The notes: generated by a model not told the origin, from the letters alone. DNA of 64,000 nt from Rhodoferax bucti (GCF_005876985.1 NZ_VAHD01000005.1:62001-126000); one strand, 5' to 3'; shown: positions 36,141 to 46,129, counted from the first letter of the stretch. Numbers and translations are program-made.

Positions 36141-37274
36141 TCACTGGGCTTCGCGTACCGGCCGGCCGTTGATGGGCTGCACCGGCCGGGCATTGGCCGG
36201 GTACAACTGGGTGAACAAGCGCAGTTGGTTGCGGGCGATAGGCACTGGTTGTTTCAGCACCATCCACAGCACGCCCTCCGTGCAAGGGGGCGTGGTCAGC
36301 GAGCCGATGAACTGGTAGTAGCGCTGGTCGGCAGGCAACAGCTCATTCATGTTTAACAGCTCGCGCGGCATGCGCACCCGGTCGCCGGCGTCCAACGGCA
36401 TATAGGTCCACACCTTGTCGATCAGCGGGTTGGGCGCGGCACCCGGGTCGAGCAGCACCGCCACCACGGCCAACTGGCCCTCGTCGTTTTTGTGCACCAA
36501 GTGGGCCACCATGGCAAAGCGCTTGTAGTTCACCGATTCTTCCGACGGTGTGTGGAAGTGGAACTGCAGCAGCCGGTAGCGTGAGCCGCGCACGCTGATG
36601 CTGTTTTCGCCTTGCACATCCACCTGGATGGTGTGGCCGTTGTTCACCACCGTGCCGTTGCTGGGCGTGTAGTTGAACTGCACCGGCTCGGCCGGGCCTT
36701 GCAAGGTGTTGCCGTCTTCGATGTTGATGGGCGACTGGCGCTTGCCGATGGCGCAGAGGTTGAACTCGGGCTTGAGCTTGCCCCAGGCCTGCGGGCCGGT
36801 TTCCCCCTCGTAGGCCCAGTGCACCTCGCCACCATGGGCATCTGCGCCCGCCGCAGCGTGTGCGGCTGGTGCGTCACCTTGTCCGGCCAGCGCAGCGGCG
36901 CGGGCCTGGATGTACTGGCGGCTGTTCAGCCCTGATGTCGCCGGGGCAGCTACGCGGCCGTTGCCAGCAGCAGCGGGTGCGGCGCCGCCATGCCCGCCCG
37001 AGACGGTGATGGTGAGTTTCTTTTTGGGGACGACTTCTTTGCCCAGTGCGTCCCGCAATTGGTCGCCGACATCTTTGGGGTTGGAGGCGCTGGTGGCGGT
37101 GATTTCGCCCACGGCCTCTTTTTTGGTGGTCTTGGCCGGAGCTTTTTCCAGCGGCTTCTTGGCGGGCTCTGCGTCGTTGGCCCAAGCGGCAGCGCAGCAC
37201 AGCGTGGCGGCCAGCAAGGCGACGAGCGCTTTGGCAGGGCGGGGCTGCGGGGAGAACAGGGGGCGAATGGCCAT
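36141..37274 (-). CDS. Alpha-class carbonic anhydrase, periplasmic, with long N-terminal extension
   Basis: 377 residues, versus ~220-250 for bacterial alpha-CAs. The signal peptide (ALVALLAATLCCAAAWA) is followed by ~110 residues rich in Ala, Lys and Gly. The CA domain begins near HWAYEGETGPQAWG. Zinc histidines lie in LLQFHFHTPSEE and MVAHLVH, and LTTPPCTEGV is the conserved substrate-pocket stretch. Catalyses CO2/bicarbonate interconversion in the periplasm. The low-complexity extension probably tethers it to the envelope or to a partner. Confidence 0.92.
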   Translation of the reverse strand: MAIRPLFSPQPRPAKALVALLAATLCCAAAWANDAEPAKKPLEKAPAKTTKKEAVGEITATSASNPKDVGDQLRDALGKEVVPKKKLTITVSGGHGGAAPAAAGNGRVAAPATSGLNSRQYIQARAAALAGQGDAPAAHAAAGADAHGGEVHWAYEGETGPQAWGKLKPEFNLCAIGKRQSPINIEDGNTLQGPAEPVQFNYTPSNGTVVNNGHTIQVDVQGENSISVRGSRYRLLQFHFHTPSEESVNYKRFAMVAHLVHKNDEGQLAVVAVLLDPGAAPNPLIDKVWTYMPLDAGDRVRMPRELLNMNELLPADQRYYQFIGSLTTPPCTEGVLWMVLKQPVPIARNQLRLFTQLYPANARPVQPINGRPVREAQ

Positions 37275-37376
37275 GGCGGGCGCTGCCTTTCAAGCAAACA
37301 CAGGTGCAAACGTCGGGCACGCCACGCGGCACGCCAGAGGGGGATAAGGTGCTTATCGGCAGTCTGCCGCCTTCTC

Positions 37377-37404
37377 TTGAGCGCGGCAAGCTGCGCGCTA
37401 TAGT
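37377..37404 (+). promoter_or_regulatory. Possible promoter for ruvB
   Basis: TTGAGC (37377-37382), 16-base spacer, TATAGT (37399-37404), ~50 bases upstream of the ruvB GTG. Confidence 0.4.
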
Positions 37405-37454
37405 GGGCACCCCGCTGGAGTTTCTTGTTTTTTCTGCTTGGATAGGCCGCTGCT

Positions 37455-38522
37455 GTGAGCATTCAGACCGACGATTTTGCTGTTCCCCCACCGCCCGCAC
37501 CCCGCGTGGTGTCGGCCGCGCCCGTGTCCAACAGCGAAGAGGCCATCGAACGCGCCCTGCGCCCCAAGTTGCTCGACGAATATGTGGGCCAGGCCAAGGT
37601 GCGCGAGCAGCTGGAAATCTTTATCGGTGCCGCCAAAAAACGCGATGAGGCGCTGGACCACGTGCTGCTGTTCGGCCCGCCCGGCTTGGGCAAGACGACG
37701 CTCTCCCACATCATTGCCCACGAGCTGGGTGTGAACCTGCGCCAGACCTCGGGCCCGGTGCTGGAAAAGCCCAAGGACCTGGCCGCGCTGTTGACCAATC
37801 TTGAAAAGAACGACGTTCTGTTCATCGATGAAATCCACCGCCTCTCTGCGGTGGTGGAAGAAATCTTGTACCCGGCGCTGGAGGACTACAAGATCGACAT
37901 CATGATTGGCGAAGGCCCGGCGGCCCGCTCCATCAAGCTCGATTTGCAGCCCTTCACGCTGGTGGGCGCTACCACGCGCGCCGGCATGCTGACCAACCCG
38001 CTGCGCGACCGCTTCGGCATCGTGGCGCGGCTGGAGTTTTATACGAATGAAGAGCTGGCCCGTATCGTCAAGCGCAGTGCGGGCCTCTTGGGTGTGCCTA
38101 TGGATGAGGACGGCGGTTTCGAGATCGCCCGCCGCTCACGCGGCACACCGCGGATTGCCAACCGCCTGCTGCGCCGCGTGCGCGACTTTGCCGAGGTCAA
38201 AGGCGACGGCAAGATCACTCTGGACATTGCCAACCGCGCACTGGCTATGCTGGATGTGGACCCGCAAGGCTTCGACCTGATGGACCGCAAGCTGTTGGAG
38301 GCCGTGATTCACCGCTTCGACGGTGGCCCTGTGGGGCTGGACAACATTGCCGCTAGCATCGGCGAAGAGCGCGAAACCATTGAAGACGTGATCGAGCCCT
38401 ATCTCATCCAGCAGGGCTACCTGCAGCGCACCCCGCGTGGCCGCATTGCCACGCTGGCGGCCTACCGTCACCTCGGGGTGACGGCACCGGCGGGGCCGGT
38501 GGTGGATTTGTTGGGCGATTAA
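37455..38522 (+). CDS. ruvB: Holliday junction branch migration ATPase RuvB
   Basis: 355 residues. AAA+ motor with Walker A GPPGLGKT (74-81), Walker [10 protein letters not shown], sensor ATTRAGML, and the C-terminal winged helix ending with [18 protein letters not shown]. Two hexameric rings pump DNA through RuvA at the junction. GTG start. Divergent from the carbonic anhydrase gene. Confidence 0.97.
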   Translation: MSIQTDDFAVPPPPAPRVVSAAPVSNSEEAIERALRPKLLDEYVGQAKVREQLEIFIGAAKKRDEALDHVLLFGPPGLGKTTLSHIIAHELGVNLRQTSGPVLEKPKDLAALLTNLEKNDVLFIDEIHRLSAVVEEILYPALEDYKIDIMIGEGPAARSIKLDLQPFTLVGATTRAGMLTNPLRDRFGIVARLEFYTNEELARIVKRSAGLLGVPMDEDGGFEIARRSRGTPRIANRLLRRVRDFAEVKGDGKITLDIANRALAMLDVDPQGFDLMDRKLLEAVIHRFDGGPVGLDNIAASIGEERETIEDVIEPYLIQQGYLQRTPRGRIATLAAYRHLGVTAPAGPVVDLLGD

Positions 38523-38530
38523 ACGGCCGA

Positions 38531-40285
38531 CTAAGACGCCGTTTTTTCGGCCGGCGTGTCGGCAACGCGTGCGAAGTGCACGATCAACAACTGCGCAGCA
38601 AAGTAAGTCACCAAAATCCAGAAAGAAGCCAGCGGCACCGGCGTGAGGAATTTGTTGATCGCGATCAGCGCATCACTCGCCATGAAGATGCAGGCACCCA
38701 AAGCCACGCGCACTGCAGCCGCATCGCCCAATGTGCTGGCCCGGCCCAGGGCTTGGGACGTCATCAAGCAAATTACCGCGATGTAGGCTGCTACGGCGAT
38801 TTGCAGGCCCATGTCGGGCAAGTGGCTCCACAGCACGGCATAGACCGTAGCGCCGAAGGCGAGCACCACGTGTAAAGCGCGGCGGTTGGCAAACCACGGG
38901 GCATCCTGCCGGAACAGGGCGATGTAGAACGCGTGCGCCACCAGAAACGCTGCCAGCCCGGGGATGAAGAAGTCGCCCGGCAGCATCAAGAACACATCAC
39001 CCGCTAACGAAAACACCAGCGAGGCCAACAGCAGGACTGTAGGTTTTGAGTGTTTTTGGCCAGTAGCGCTCGTGGAATATGCGCGAGCAGCTATGAAAAG
39101 AATAGCAATCGTCATGACCAGCGGTTTGGCCAGCAGGTGGCCGGGCAGCAGGTCTACCGCACTTAGGCTGGCCCAGGCGGCAGCCTCCACCGCCAACACC
39201 TCCAGCATTCCCAGGCCATGCTGCATAAAGCGGCCCACCGCCCATACCGAAGCAAACAGCCCTGCCGCATACAGCGCTGCATCGGCAAAGCTCAGGCTGT
39301 CCGCGACCCACAAAAAAGCAGCCACGGCGCCCAGCAGCCCCAAAAACTGCAGGCCTGCGAACCACTGTTGGGCGGTGGTCAGGGGCGGGTTGAAGGTCTG
39401 CACCTGTTCAAGCCGGAAGGCGGGTTTGGGGTGGGCGGCGGCCAGGTCTGCCGGTTGCCAGCCGGGCGGCATGACCCAGACACGCAGCTTGTCCATCCAG
39501 CGGCGGGTGGCCCAGCTGTCTTGGACCAGGCCCCAGTACACCTCGGCATTGGCCCAGACCGGGTCCCAGCTGTTGAGCGCGCCGCGGGTGCCGTACACGC
39601 AGGGCTCCTCTTCCTCGCGGAAGGTGCCAAACATGCGGTCCCACACCATCAGGATACCGCCGTAGTTTTTGTCGATGTACGGGTCGTTCACCGCATGGTG
39701 CACCCGGTGGTTGCTGGGTGAGCAAAACACGCGGTCAAACCAGCCCAGCTTGCCGACCTGCTCGGTGTGCACCCAAAACTGATAAAGCAGGTCGATGAGC
39801 GCCACGATGCCGAAAATCAGCGGTGGCACCCCGGCTATGGCCATAGGGATGTAGAAGATCCAGCCGAAAAACGCTCCGCTGCTGGTTTGGCGCAGGGCGG
39901 TCGAGAGGTTGTAGTGCTGGCTCTGGTGGTGCACCACATGGGCCGCCCAGAACAGCGCTACCACGTGGCCTGCACGGTGCAGCCAGTAGTAGCAGAAATC
40001 GTAAAACACCAAAGCCAGCACTACGCCGTACCAGGTGCTCCAGAAAGCGAGGTCGGGGTACCAGGCCACTGCGTTGAACACGGCGGCATAGATGCCCACG
40101 GTGAGCACTTTGGTCAGCACGCCTGCTACCTGGCTCAGGATGCCGAGGCTGATGCTGTTGATGGCGTCGTTCAGCCGGTAGGCCCGGCTGCCGGGTACGC
40201 GGGCATTGGCGCGCCGGCTCCAGGCGAACTCCAAGGCGATGAGGAGAAAGAAAACCGGGGTAGCGAAAACGATGATTTTGCTCAT
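38531..40285 (-). CDS. Fusion: alkylglycerol-monooxygenase-like fatty acid hydroxylase + YhhN lysoplasmalogenase-like domain
   Basis: 584-residue polytopic membrane protein. The N-terminal ~300 residues belong to the fatty-acid-hydroxylase/sterol desaturase family with all His boxes: HRAGH (103-107), HVVHH (116-120), HTE (173) and HRVHH (193-197). The stretches NLSTALRQ, LYQFWVHTE and HRVHHAVNDPYIDKNYGG closely resemble alkylglycerol monooxygenase. A linker of several TM helices leads to a C-terminal ~200-residue YhhN/TMEM86-like domain (LVFSLAGDVFLMLPG, FLVAHAFYIALF). Dispersed repeat copy 8 is translated in a loop at the start of that domain (~393-412). Both domain families act on ether lipids, so a two-step ether-lipid catabolic enzyme is plausible. 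Confidence 0.85.
   Translation of the reverse strand: MSKIIVFATPVFFLLIALEFAWSRRANARVPGSRAYRLNDAINSISLGILSQVAGVLTKVLTVGIYAAVFNAVAWYPDLAFWSTWYGVVLALVFYDFCYYWLHRAGHVVALFWAAHVVHHQSQHYNLSTALRQTSSGAFFGWIFYIPMAIAGVPPLIFGIVALIDLLYQFWVHTEQVGKLGWFDRVFCSPSNHRVHHAVNDPYIDKNYGGILMVWDRMFGTFREEEEPCVYGTRGALNSWDPVWANAEVYWGLVQDSWATRRWMDKLRVWVMPPGWQPADLAAAHPKPAFRLEQVQTFNPPLTTAQQWFAGLQFLGLLGAVAAFLWVADSLSFADAALYAAGLFASVWAVGRFMQHGLGMLEVLAVEAAAWASLSAVDLLPGHLLAKPLVMTIAILFIAARAYSTSATGQKHSKPTVLLLASLVFSLAGDVFLMLPGDFFIPGLAAFLVAHAFYIALFRQDAPWFANRRALHVVLAFGATVYAVLWSHLPDMGLQIAVAAYIAVICLMTSQALGRASTLGDAAAVRVALGACIFMASDALIAINKFLTPVPLASFWILVTYFAAQLLIVHFARVADTPAEKTAS
39046..39110 (-). repeat. Dispersed palindromic repeat, copy 8 (inside fusion gene)
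   Basis: Minus strand: TTTTCATAGCTGCTCGCGCATATTCC then GAGCGCTACTGGCCAAAAA. It preserves the reading frame of the fusion protein. Confidence 0.8.
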
Positions 40286-40354
40286 GCGGCATTTTTGCCG
40301 AGCAAGCGCTTGGTGCCGATCGGGGGAACCCTAGGCCGGGCTGGAGGGGGGCGT

Positions 40355-40816
40355 CTATTTCCGCCCGCGGAAGTCCCGCCACTGCACGCGCGTGAACCAG
40401 CCGGTGACGCCGCCAAGTACCGTGTAAAAAGCCAGCAGACTCCAATCCACGACGGGGAAATCCCATGCAAACCCGATAACGGCAGATACGCTGATCAAAC
40501 AAAGCAGCCCGGAGAGCAGCGACCAGATCAGCGCGAGGAAGCGCTCCACGCCGGTCTTGACGTTCTCCATGGTGTGCCGGGTTTCCTGCCAGGCATCAGC
40601 CGCATCGGCCAGCGGGCTTTGGGCTTGGGCTTCCAGCGCTTCAGCCACGTTGCCTTGTTGGACCAGCGCTGCAAAGTCACCTTGTTGCGGGCGACTGGCC
40701 CGTTTGCGCCACCACAGGCCGAAGAACACTGCGGCGATGACCGCGACGATGAGGCCGGCATACAGCAGTTGGTCTTGCCAAGGGACGGAGCCGGCGTGCA
40801 GCACGTAATGGAGCAT
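40355..40816 (-). CDS. Small membrane protein of unknown function
   Basis: 153 residues from the ATG at 40816; a longer upstream frame would overlap the phosphatase gene. TM helices lie near residues 15-35 (LLYAGLIVAVIAAVFFGLWW), ~90-112 (LALIWSLLSGLLCLISVSAVIGF) and ~120-140. A short cytoplasmic helical segment (ALVQQGNVAEALEAQAQ) lies between TM1 and TM2. I do not recognise the family. It lies 19 bases after the phosphatase gene in the ttcA-lipoprotein-phosphatase run. Confidence 0.7.
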   Translation of the reverse strand: MLHYVLHAGSVPWQDQLLYAGLIVAVIAAVFFGLWWRKRASRPQQGDFAALVQQGNVAEALEAQAQSPLADAADAWQETRHTMENVKTGVERFLALIWSLLSGLLCLISVSAVIGFAWDFPVVDWSLLAFYTVLGGVTGWFTRVQWRDFRGRK

Positions 40817-40835
40817 GGCAGGTTCCGGTCGGGCT

Positions 40836-41486
40836 TCAGGCGGTGGTTTCGTCCAGCGCGTCGTCTTCCAGATGGCGCGCATCGCCCCAGCCGACCAGGC
40901 TCAGGCCGTCCGGTGTCCACAGTAGCCGGTTGATCGCCGCGTTGCCCAGGTGCCAGGTGCGCGGGGCATGCAGCTCCTGCCGGGTGGCCAGGCGGTAGAG
41001 CATGTCCATCACGCCACCATGGGCCACCAGCACGATGTGCTCGCCCGGGTGGCGCGCCGCAATGTCGTCCACGGTGGCTTGCACGCGGGCCAGCAGCTGG
41101 GTGGGCGTTTCGCCACCGGGCGGGGCGAAGTGGGGGTCGCGCTGCTTCCAGCGGCGGGACTCGTCGGGCCACTTTTCGGCAATGTCGGCCCAGGTCTCGC
41201 CTTCAAAGGTGCCGAAGCCTCGTTCACGCAAGCCGGTGTGCAATTGCACCTCGCGCGCGCTCGCTTGGGCGGCGTAGCGGGCAATGGCCTGGGCGGTGGT
41301 GTGGGCGCGTTGCAGGTCGCTGCTGTAAATGCGGTCTATGGATTCGTCGGCCAGTGCCTGGCCCACGCGCTCGGCTTGCCAGAGACCGCGGTCGTTCAGG
41401 CCGATGTCGAGTTGACCCTGAATGCGGGTGTCCACATTCCAGGCGGTTTCGCCGTGGCGCACGGCAATGATGCGGGTGACGGACAT
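40836..41486 (-). CDS. Histidine phosphatase family protein (phosphoglycerate-mutase-like)
   Basis: 216 residues. The phospho-histidine motif RHGETAWN (His11) is at the N-terminus. RGFGTFEG carries the catalytic acid region and VAHGGVMDML the second catalytic His. The size and sequence resemble the GpmB/CobC branch, which dephosphorylates small metabolites rather than acting as a true mutase. It starts at the base next to the stop of the lipoprotein gene, so the two are coupled. Confidence 0.9.
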   Translation of the reverse strand: MSVTRIIAVRHGETAWNVDTRIQGQLDIGLNDRGLWQAERVGQALADESIDRIYSSDLQRAHTTAQAIARYAAQASAREVQLHTGLRERGFGTFEGETWADIAEKWPDESRRWKQRDPHFAPPGGETPTQLLARVQATVDDIAARHPGEHIVLVAHGGVMDMLYRLATRQELHAPRTWHLGNAAINRLLWTPDGLSLVGWGDARHLEDDALDETTA

Positions 41487-42083
41487 TCAGCGGGCCTCTT
41501 GTCCGGGGGCGGGCAGCTCTACCACCACGCGGCGGGTGCCGGGGTTGGGGTAGTCCTTGAGTGCGGCTTCCAGCATGGGCGGCACGAGGTTTAGGGTGTC
41601 GCGCCAAGGGCCGTCGAACACGGCGGTGGTCTCGTAGGCGACCTGGCTGGTGCTGCTGTCGCGCAGGGTCAGGTGTACGCGGTGGCGGTACCAGGGCACT
41701 TCGATGTCCGGGGTCATGGGCCACTCCTCGTACCAGCGTCCGTCAGCACCCTTCACCAAGCGGGGGCGGGGCGGGCGGTAGTGCGGGTTGCGGATGTTGT
41801 CTACACCCAGGCCGACCTGGGCCAGGTAGCGGCCCGATGTGTCATTGCGGGTGAGGCCGATGCGCTCCAGGGCCTCCTGCGCCATGCTCTCCAGGGTGTC
41901 TTGCAAACCCAGGTTTTGCTGCTGCGAGGGCAGGCGCTCGAAGCGGAAGTCTGCTGTGCTGGCGGGCAGTACGTTGCCCGCAAAACTTTGCACATCGCTG
42001 TCGATCATGCGGGGCAGGGAACACGCGCCCAGCAAAGCGACCGATATCAAGGCAAAAAACCGTTGTAGCGCCCGCAGAATCAT
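41487..42083 (-). CDS. Lipoprotein (DUF4136-like)
   Basis: 198 residues. Lipoprotein signal peptide with lipobox LLGAC (Cys21) and Ser at +2, which favours outer-membrane sorting. The domain (DFRFERLPSQQ..., ALERIGLTRND..GRYLAQVGLGVD) resembles DUF4136, a family of unknown function. It lies between ttcA and the histidine phosphatase gene, 18 bases after the ttcA stop. Confidence 0.8.
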   Translation of the reverse strand: MILRALQRFFALISVALLGACSLPRMIDSDVQSFAGNVLPASTADFRFERLPSQQQNLGLQDTLESMAQEALERIGLTRNDTSGRYLAQVGLGVDNIRNPHYRPPRPRLVKGADGRWYEEWPMTPDIEVPWYRHRVHLTLRDSSTSQVAYETTAVFDGPWRDTLNLVPPMLEAALKDYPNPGTRRVVVELPAPGQEAR

Positions 42084-42101
42084 CGCAATATGCTCCTGAA
42101 T

Positions 42102-43070
42102 TTATAGCGATACCACTTGCACGCCCGGCAAGCCGGAAAGGCTGGGCAGTGCGGGCGCGGGCAGGTCTTCCGCGTCGAAGGCTTTGTCGCCGTTCTCGTC
42201 AGCGATGCCGGTGGGGCGGATGTTCTTGAAGTCGTGCTTGGTGTGGTCCATGAGGTGCGAGGGCACCACGTTTTGCAGCGCAGTGAACATGGTCTCGGCG
42301 CGACCGGGGTATTGCTTCTCCCAGTCGCGCAGCATGTTGCCAATCTGCACGCGCTGCAGGTTGGTCTGGCTGCCGCAGAGTGAGCAGGGAATGATGGGGA
42401 ACTCGCGGTGCGCGGCCCAGCGGATCAGGTCTTTCTCGGCCACATAGGCTAGCGGGCGGATCACGACGAATTCGCCGTTGTCGCTGGTGAGTTTGGGCGG
42501 CATGCCTTTGAGCTTGCCGCCGAAAAACATGTTCAGGAAGAAGGTTTGCAACATGTCGTCGCGGTGGTGACCCAGTGCGAGTTTGTTGCACTTGAGCTTG
42601 CGCGCCACGTTGTACAAAATGCCCCGGCGCAGGCGGCTGCACAGGCTGCACATGGTCTTGCCTTCGGGGATGTTGCGCTTGACGATGGAGTAGGTGTCTT
42701 GCGTTTCGATGTGGAATTCCACCCCCAAATTGGCCAGGTACTCAGGCAGGATGTGGTCGGGGAAGCCGGGTTGCTTCTGGTCGAGGTTGACCGCCACGAT
42801 TTCGAAGTTGATGGGCGCGCGCTGCTGCATCTTGAGCAGGATGTCGAGCATGCCGTAGCTGTCTTTGCCGCCGGACATGCAGACCATGACGCGGTCGCCT
42901 TCTTCAATCATGTTGAAGTCCACAATGGCTTGGCCCATCTGGCGGCACAGTCGCTTTTCCAGCTTGTGGGTTTCGCGCTCGATCTTGAGTTCTTTGTTGC
43001 GGTTTGCAGCAGCTTCCGCCGCTTCCGCCGCTTCGGTGGTGGTGTCTTCTTCAACCCATGTAGCGTTCAT
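42102..43070 (-). CDS. ttcA: tRNA 2-thiocytidine biosynthesis protein
   Basis: 322 residues; thiolates C32 of certain tRNAs using a [4Fe-4S] cluster. The PP-loop ATP site is SGGKDS (66-71). The conserved cysteine pairs [12 protein letters not shown] and [11 protein letters not shown] bind the cluster. [14 protein letters not shown] is a family signature. The ATG at 43070 is preceded by AAGGAGAG. A short Glu/Ala-rich stretch follows the start. This is the last clear core gene before the accessory region. Confidence 0.96.
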   Translation of the reverse strand: MNATWVEEDTTTEAAEAAEAAANRNKELKIERETHKLEKRLCRQMGQAIVDFNMIEEGDRVMVCMSGGKDSYGMLDILLKMQQRAPINFEIVAVNLDQKQPGFPDHILPEYLANLGVEFHIETQDTYSIVKRNIPEGKTMCSLCSRLRRGILYNVARKLKCNKLALGHHRDDMLQTFFLNMFFGGKLKGMPPKLTSDNGEFVVIRPLAYVAEKDLIRWAAHREFPIIPCSLCGSQTNLQRVQIGNMLRDWEKQYPGRAETMFTALQNVVPSHLMDHTKHDFKNIRPTGIADENGDKAFDAEDLPAPALPSLSGLPGVQVVSL

Positions 43071-43411
43071 GCTTCTCTCCTTGTTGCGTTGGTGCAATGG
43101 CGGGGTGGATCACTGTCCTTGTCAATTGAATATGCAAATTAGTCCCAAAGAAATCAATCATTTGGGTGATCTTGGGACTATTTGATTTGATGTCTGAGTA
43201 TGCAAATTGGATTGCAATCCAATTGTCCAGAAGCAATTTCGACAATTGAAGGGCACTGAAGGAGCACCGCTACCGATGTCCAATGATATTTCAAAGTAAA
43301 AAAACGGTGAAATCTTGGGCAAAACGGGCCAATATTCCGAATCCAAGTCCTGAAGAATGACCGATTCCTGCGGTTGTGATTTGTGCAGGAGCGGCGGTAG
43401 CATTCCTGCAT
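43071..43411. other. Palindrome-rich AT-rich junction region
   Basis: No convincing gene. It contains TAGTCCCAA (43140-43148) with its inverse TTGGGACTA (43172-43180), a perfect 18-bp palindrome ATTGGATTGCAATCCAAT (43206-43223), and a repeated TATGCAAATT (about 43131 and 43199). Composition drops sharply here compared with ttcA, so this may be the chromosome/island boundary or the ttcA control region. Confidence 0.5.
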
Positions 43412-43516
43412 TTATCCCCTGCTGTATCCCATGATCCGCTTTGCACCGCTCTGATTTAGCCTCATGGTCATCATCTGAGGGCTGATATTGAACTCGTTTG
43501 CAGCGGCATGTGGATG
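43412..43516 (-). pseudogene. C-terminal remnant of an ImmA/IrrE-like metallopeptidase
   Basis: 34 codons ending in a stop at 43412. The peptide AAANEFNISPQMMTMRLNQ resembles the end of ImmA/IrrE peptidases (F-x-V-S-x-x-A-M-x-x-R-L-x-x-x-G). The HExxH half is missing: the frame runs straight into the IS21 end at 43517 and its continuation is not recognisable beyond 46062. Confidence 0.5.
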
Positions 43517-43621
43517 TGTTGCCGCCGACCGAAAGTTGACAGTGTGAGATCGAGAGTGCCGATCCAAAATTGACAGGGGTGTTCCACTGCCCTGCTGAAA
43601 CTTTCAGCAGGGATGTAAAAG

Positions 43622-45154
43622 GTGATCACCATGGACATGATTGGCAAGGTGCGGCGCATGAAGTTGCGCGACCAACTCTCTGACGGAGAGATTTGCAGAC
43701 GAACGGGACTGGCCAGAAACACGGTCAAGAAGTGGCTCAAGGCTCCCGGCGACATAACCCCGAAGTACGAACGCAAGAAGCTTGAGGGCAAGCTCACGCC
43801 ATTTGAGCCTGTGCTGGAGCAAGCGCTGCGCACGGACGCACACCGGGCTAAGCATGCACGGCGCACTGGCAAGGCGCTATTTGCGCAGATACAGGCCCAG
43901 GGATACCGGGGTGGCTACAGCGCAGTGACTGACTTCATTCGATCATGGCGTGAAGAAAGAGCCAAGGACCCCACCAAGGCCTTTGTGCCACTGAGCTTCG
44001 AGCTCGGTGAGGCCTTCCAGTTCGACTGGAGTGAGGAGGGGCTGCTGGTTGGCGGTGTGTTTTACAAGATGCAGGTGGCCCATTTGAAGCTATGCGCCAG
44101 TCGTGCCTTCTGGCTTGTGGCCTACCCTGGGCAGGGCCACGAGATGCTGTTCGATGCGCACACCCGGTCATTCCATGCGCTGGGTGGTGTTGCCAGGCGT
44201 GGCATCTACGACAACATGAAGACTGCAGTGGACAAGGTCAAGAAGGGCAAGGGGCGCATTGTTAACGCGCGCTTCTCGGCGATGTGCAGCCACTACCTGT
44301 TTGATCCCGACTTCTGCAATGTGGCATCGGGCTGGGAGAAAGGGGTAGTGGAGAAGAACGTGCAGGACAGTCGCAGGCGCATCTGGATTGAGGCTGGTAC
44401 GCGACGCTTTGGATCGTTCGCTGAACTCAACACCTGGCTCGGGGAGCGGTGCCACTCGATCTGGGCTGACACGGCGCATCCCATTCACAAGCAGTTCACC
44501 GTAGCGGAGATGCTGGAGTTGGAGCGTCCCCATCTCATGTCCATGCCTGTTCTGTTTGATGGCTACGTGGAGAAGCCTGCACGGGTCAGCAGCACTTGTC
44601 TGGTTGCTGTGGCGCGCAACCGTTACTCCGTGCCATGTGAGTGGGCTGGGCATCTGGTGAGCACACGGTTGTATCCCAACCGCGTGGATGTTGCATGTGC
44701 GGAAACCATCATCGCCAGTCACGCCCGAACTCCGGGCAGCGGCCAAACGACATACGACTGGCAACACTACATTGAACTAATACAGCGCAAGCCTGGTGCG
44801 TTGCGAAACGGGGCGCCGTTCCTGGATCTGCCCGCGCCTTTGCAGCGCTTGCGCAAATCCCTACTGCGACACGCAGGAGGAGATCGCACGATGGCACAGG
44901 TGTTGGCCACTGTACCGCAGGCTGGATTGGACGCCGTGTTGGTGGCGGTTGATCTGGTGCTTGAAGGGGCCACGCCCAATGGCAGCGTCAGTGCTGAGCA
45001 TGTGCGCAATGTGCTGGCACGGCTGAATGCACCGCCCAGGCCCGAGCATGCACAGACCGCTTTGCAACTAACCCACCTTCCCATAGCTGATACCGCACGC
45101 TACGACCGCCTGCGGCCCACCCATAACGATGACCAGGGAGTCTTCCATGCATGA
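43622..45154 (+). CDS. istA: IS21-family transposase IstA
   Basis: 510 residues. N-terminal HTH ([24 protein letters not shown]), then the rve/DDE integrase core with first Asp in [16 protein letters not shown] and the second in [11 protein letters not shown]. The C-terminal region binds the terminal repeats. GTG 43622, with ATG 43631 also possible. The frame is intact and full length, so the element may still be mobile. Its 3' end overlaps istB by eight bases. Confidence 0.95.
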   Translation: MITMDMIGKVRRMKLRDQLSDGEICRRTGLARNTVKKWLKAPGDITPKYERKKLEGKLTPFEPVLEQALRTDAHRAKHARRTGKALFAQIQAQGYRGGYSAVTDFIRSWREERAKDPTKAFVPLSFELGEAFQFDWSEEGLLVGGVFYKMQVAHLKLCASRAFWLVAYPGQGHEMLFDAHTRSFHALGGVARRGIYDNMKTAVDKVKKGKGRIVNARFSAMCSHYLFDPDFCNVASGWEKGVVEKNVQDSRRRIWIEAGTRRFGSFAELNTWLGERCHSIWADTAHPIHKQFTVAEMLELERPHLMSMPVLFDGYVEKPARVSSTCLVAVARNRYSVPCEWAGHLVSTRLYPNRVDVACAETIIASHARTPGSGQTTYDWQHYIELIQRKPGALRNGAPFLDLPAPLQRLRKSLLRHAGGDRTMAQVLATVPQAGLDAVLVAVDLVLEGATPNGSVSAEHVRNVLARLNAPPRPEHAQTALQLTHLPIADTARYDRLRPTHNDDQGVFHA

Positions 45155-45962
45155 TGCAGAACGCAACGTTCAAAGCGAGCTCAAGGCCTTGCGACTCAAT
45201 GGCATGGCCAATGCCTGGGGCGACCTGATGGAGCAAGACGGCGGCGCAACAATCCAGAGCTCACGCTGGCTGATTGAACACTTGCTCCAGGCCGAGGATG
45301 TGGACAGGCACATGCGCTCCATTGCCCATCAGATGAAGGCAGCACGCTTCCCGATTCATCGGGACCTGGCAGGCTTCGACTTCGAAGTCTCACCAGTGGA
45401 CAAAGCGCTCATCAAAAAGTTGGCGGACCTCACGTTCACGGAGGATGCACAGAACGTTGTTCTGATTGGTGGTCCTGGCACCGGTAAGACCCATCTGGCG
45501 ACTGCGCTGGGAATCTCTGGTCTGACACACCATTCAAAGCGTGTGCGCTTCTATTCCACGGTTGACCTAGTCAATGCGTTGGAGCAGGAGAAGGCCAAGG
45601 GAAATCCAGGTCGAATCGCCCTGAGCTTGATGCGCATGGACTTGGTCATTCTGGACGAACTGGGCTACTTGCCATTCAGCCAGGCCGGGGGAGCATTGCT
45701 GTTCCATCTGCTGTCCAAGCTCTATGAACACACCAGCGTTCTGATCACTACCAACCTGACGTTTGCAGAGTGGTCAGCCGTGTTCGGGGATGCCAAGATG
45801 ACCACGGCATTACTGGATCGACTCACCCATCACTGCCACATCGTTGAGACTGGCAATGAGTCCTACCGGTTCCGGCACAGCTCAAAGGAGGCCAAGGGAA
45901 AGATCAAATCAAGGGAGCAATACCGCCGGGCCGAAGCCAGTCAGGAGGTGACAAACCCCTAA
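45147..45962 (+). CDS. istB: IS21-family helper ATPase IstB
   Basis: 271 residues from the ATG at 45147, which has AGGGAG seven bases upstream and overlaps istA. DnaC/DnaA-like AAA+ ATPase with Walker A GGPGTGKT (108-115) and Walker [14 protein letters not shown]. IstB assembles on target DNA and recruits IstA. Intact. Confidence 0.95.
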   Translation: MHDAERNVQSELKALRLNGMANAWGDLMEQDGGATIQSSRWLIEHLLQAEDVDRHMRSIAHQMKAARFPIHRDLAGFDFEVSPVDKALIKKLADLTFTEDAQNVVLIGGPGTGKTHLATALGISGLTHHSKRVRFYSTVDLVNALEQEKAKGNPGRIALSLMRMDLVILDELGYLPFSQAGGALLFHLLSKLYEHTSVLITTNLTFAEWSAVFGDAKMTTALLDRLTHHCHIVETGNESYRFRHSSKEAKGKIKSREQYRRAEASQEVTNP

Positions 45963-46129
45963 AGGACTATAGTTATCCACAGTCAGCAGCCTAACTGCTG
46001 GCTACAAGCCCCCTATCAAAATTGAATCGGCACGCACTGTCAAGATTCAATCGGCGCCAACAGCTGAACTTCTAAATAGGCACTTCGCATCACCTAAACG
46101 CGCCATATTCACTTCCCCGAAGCAGTCAT

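Larger units (their letters stand above)
43517..46062 (+). mobile_element. IS21-family insertion sequence
   Basis: 2,546 bp with istA-istB. Left end TGTTGCCGCCGACCGAAAGT and, as reverse complement, right end TGTTGGCGCCGATTGAATCT are imperfect inverted repeats, both continuing TTGACAGTG. Each end has a second internal repeat (GTGCCGATCCAAAATTGACA left, GTGCCGATTCAATTTTGATA right), the multiple-repeat design of IS21 ends. No target duplication is visible (left flank GTGGATG, right flank GCTGAAC). Confidence 0.9.
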
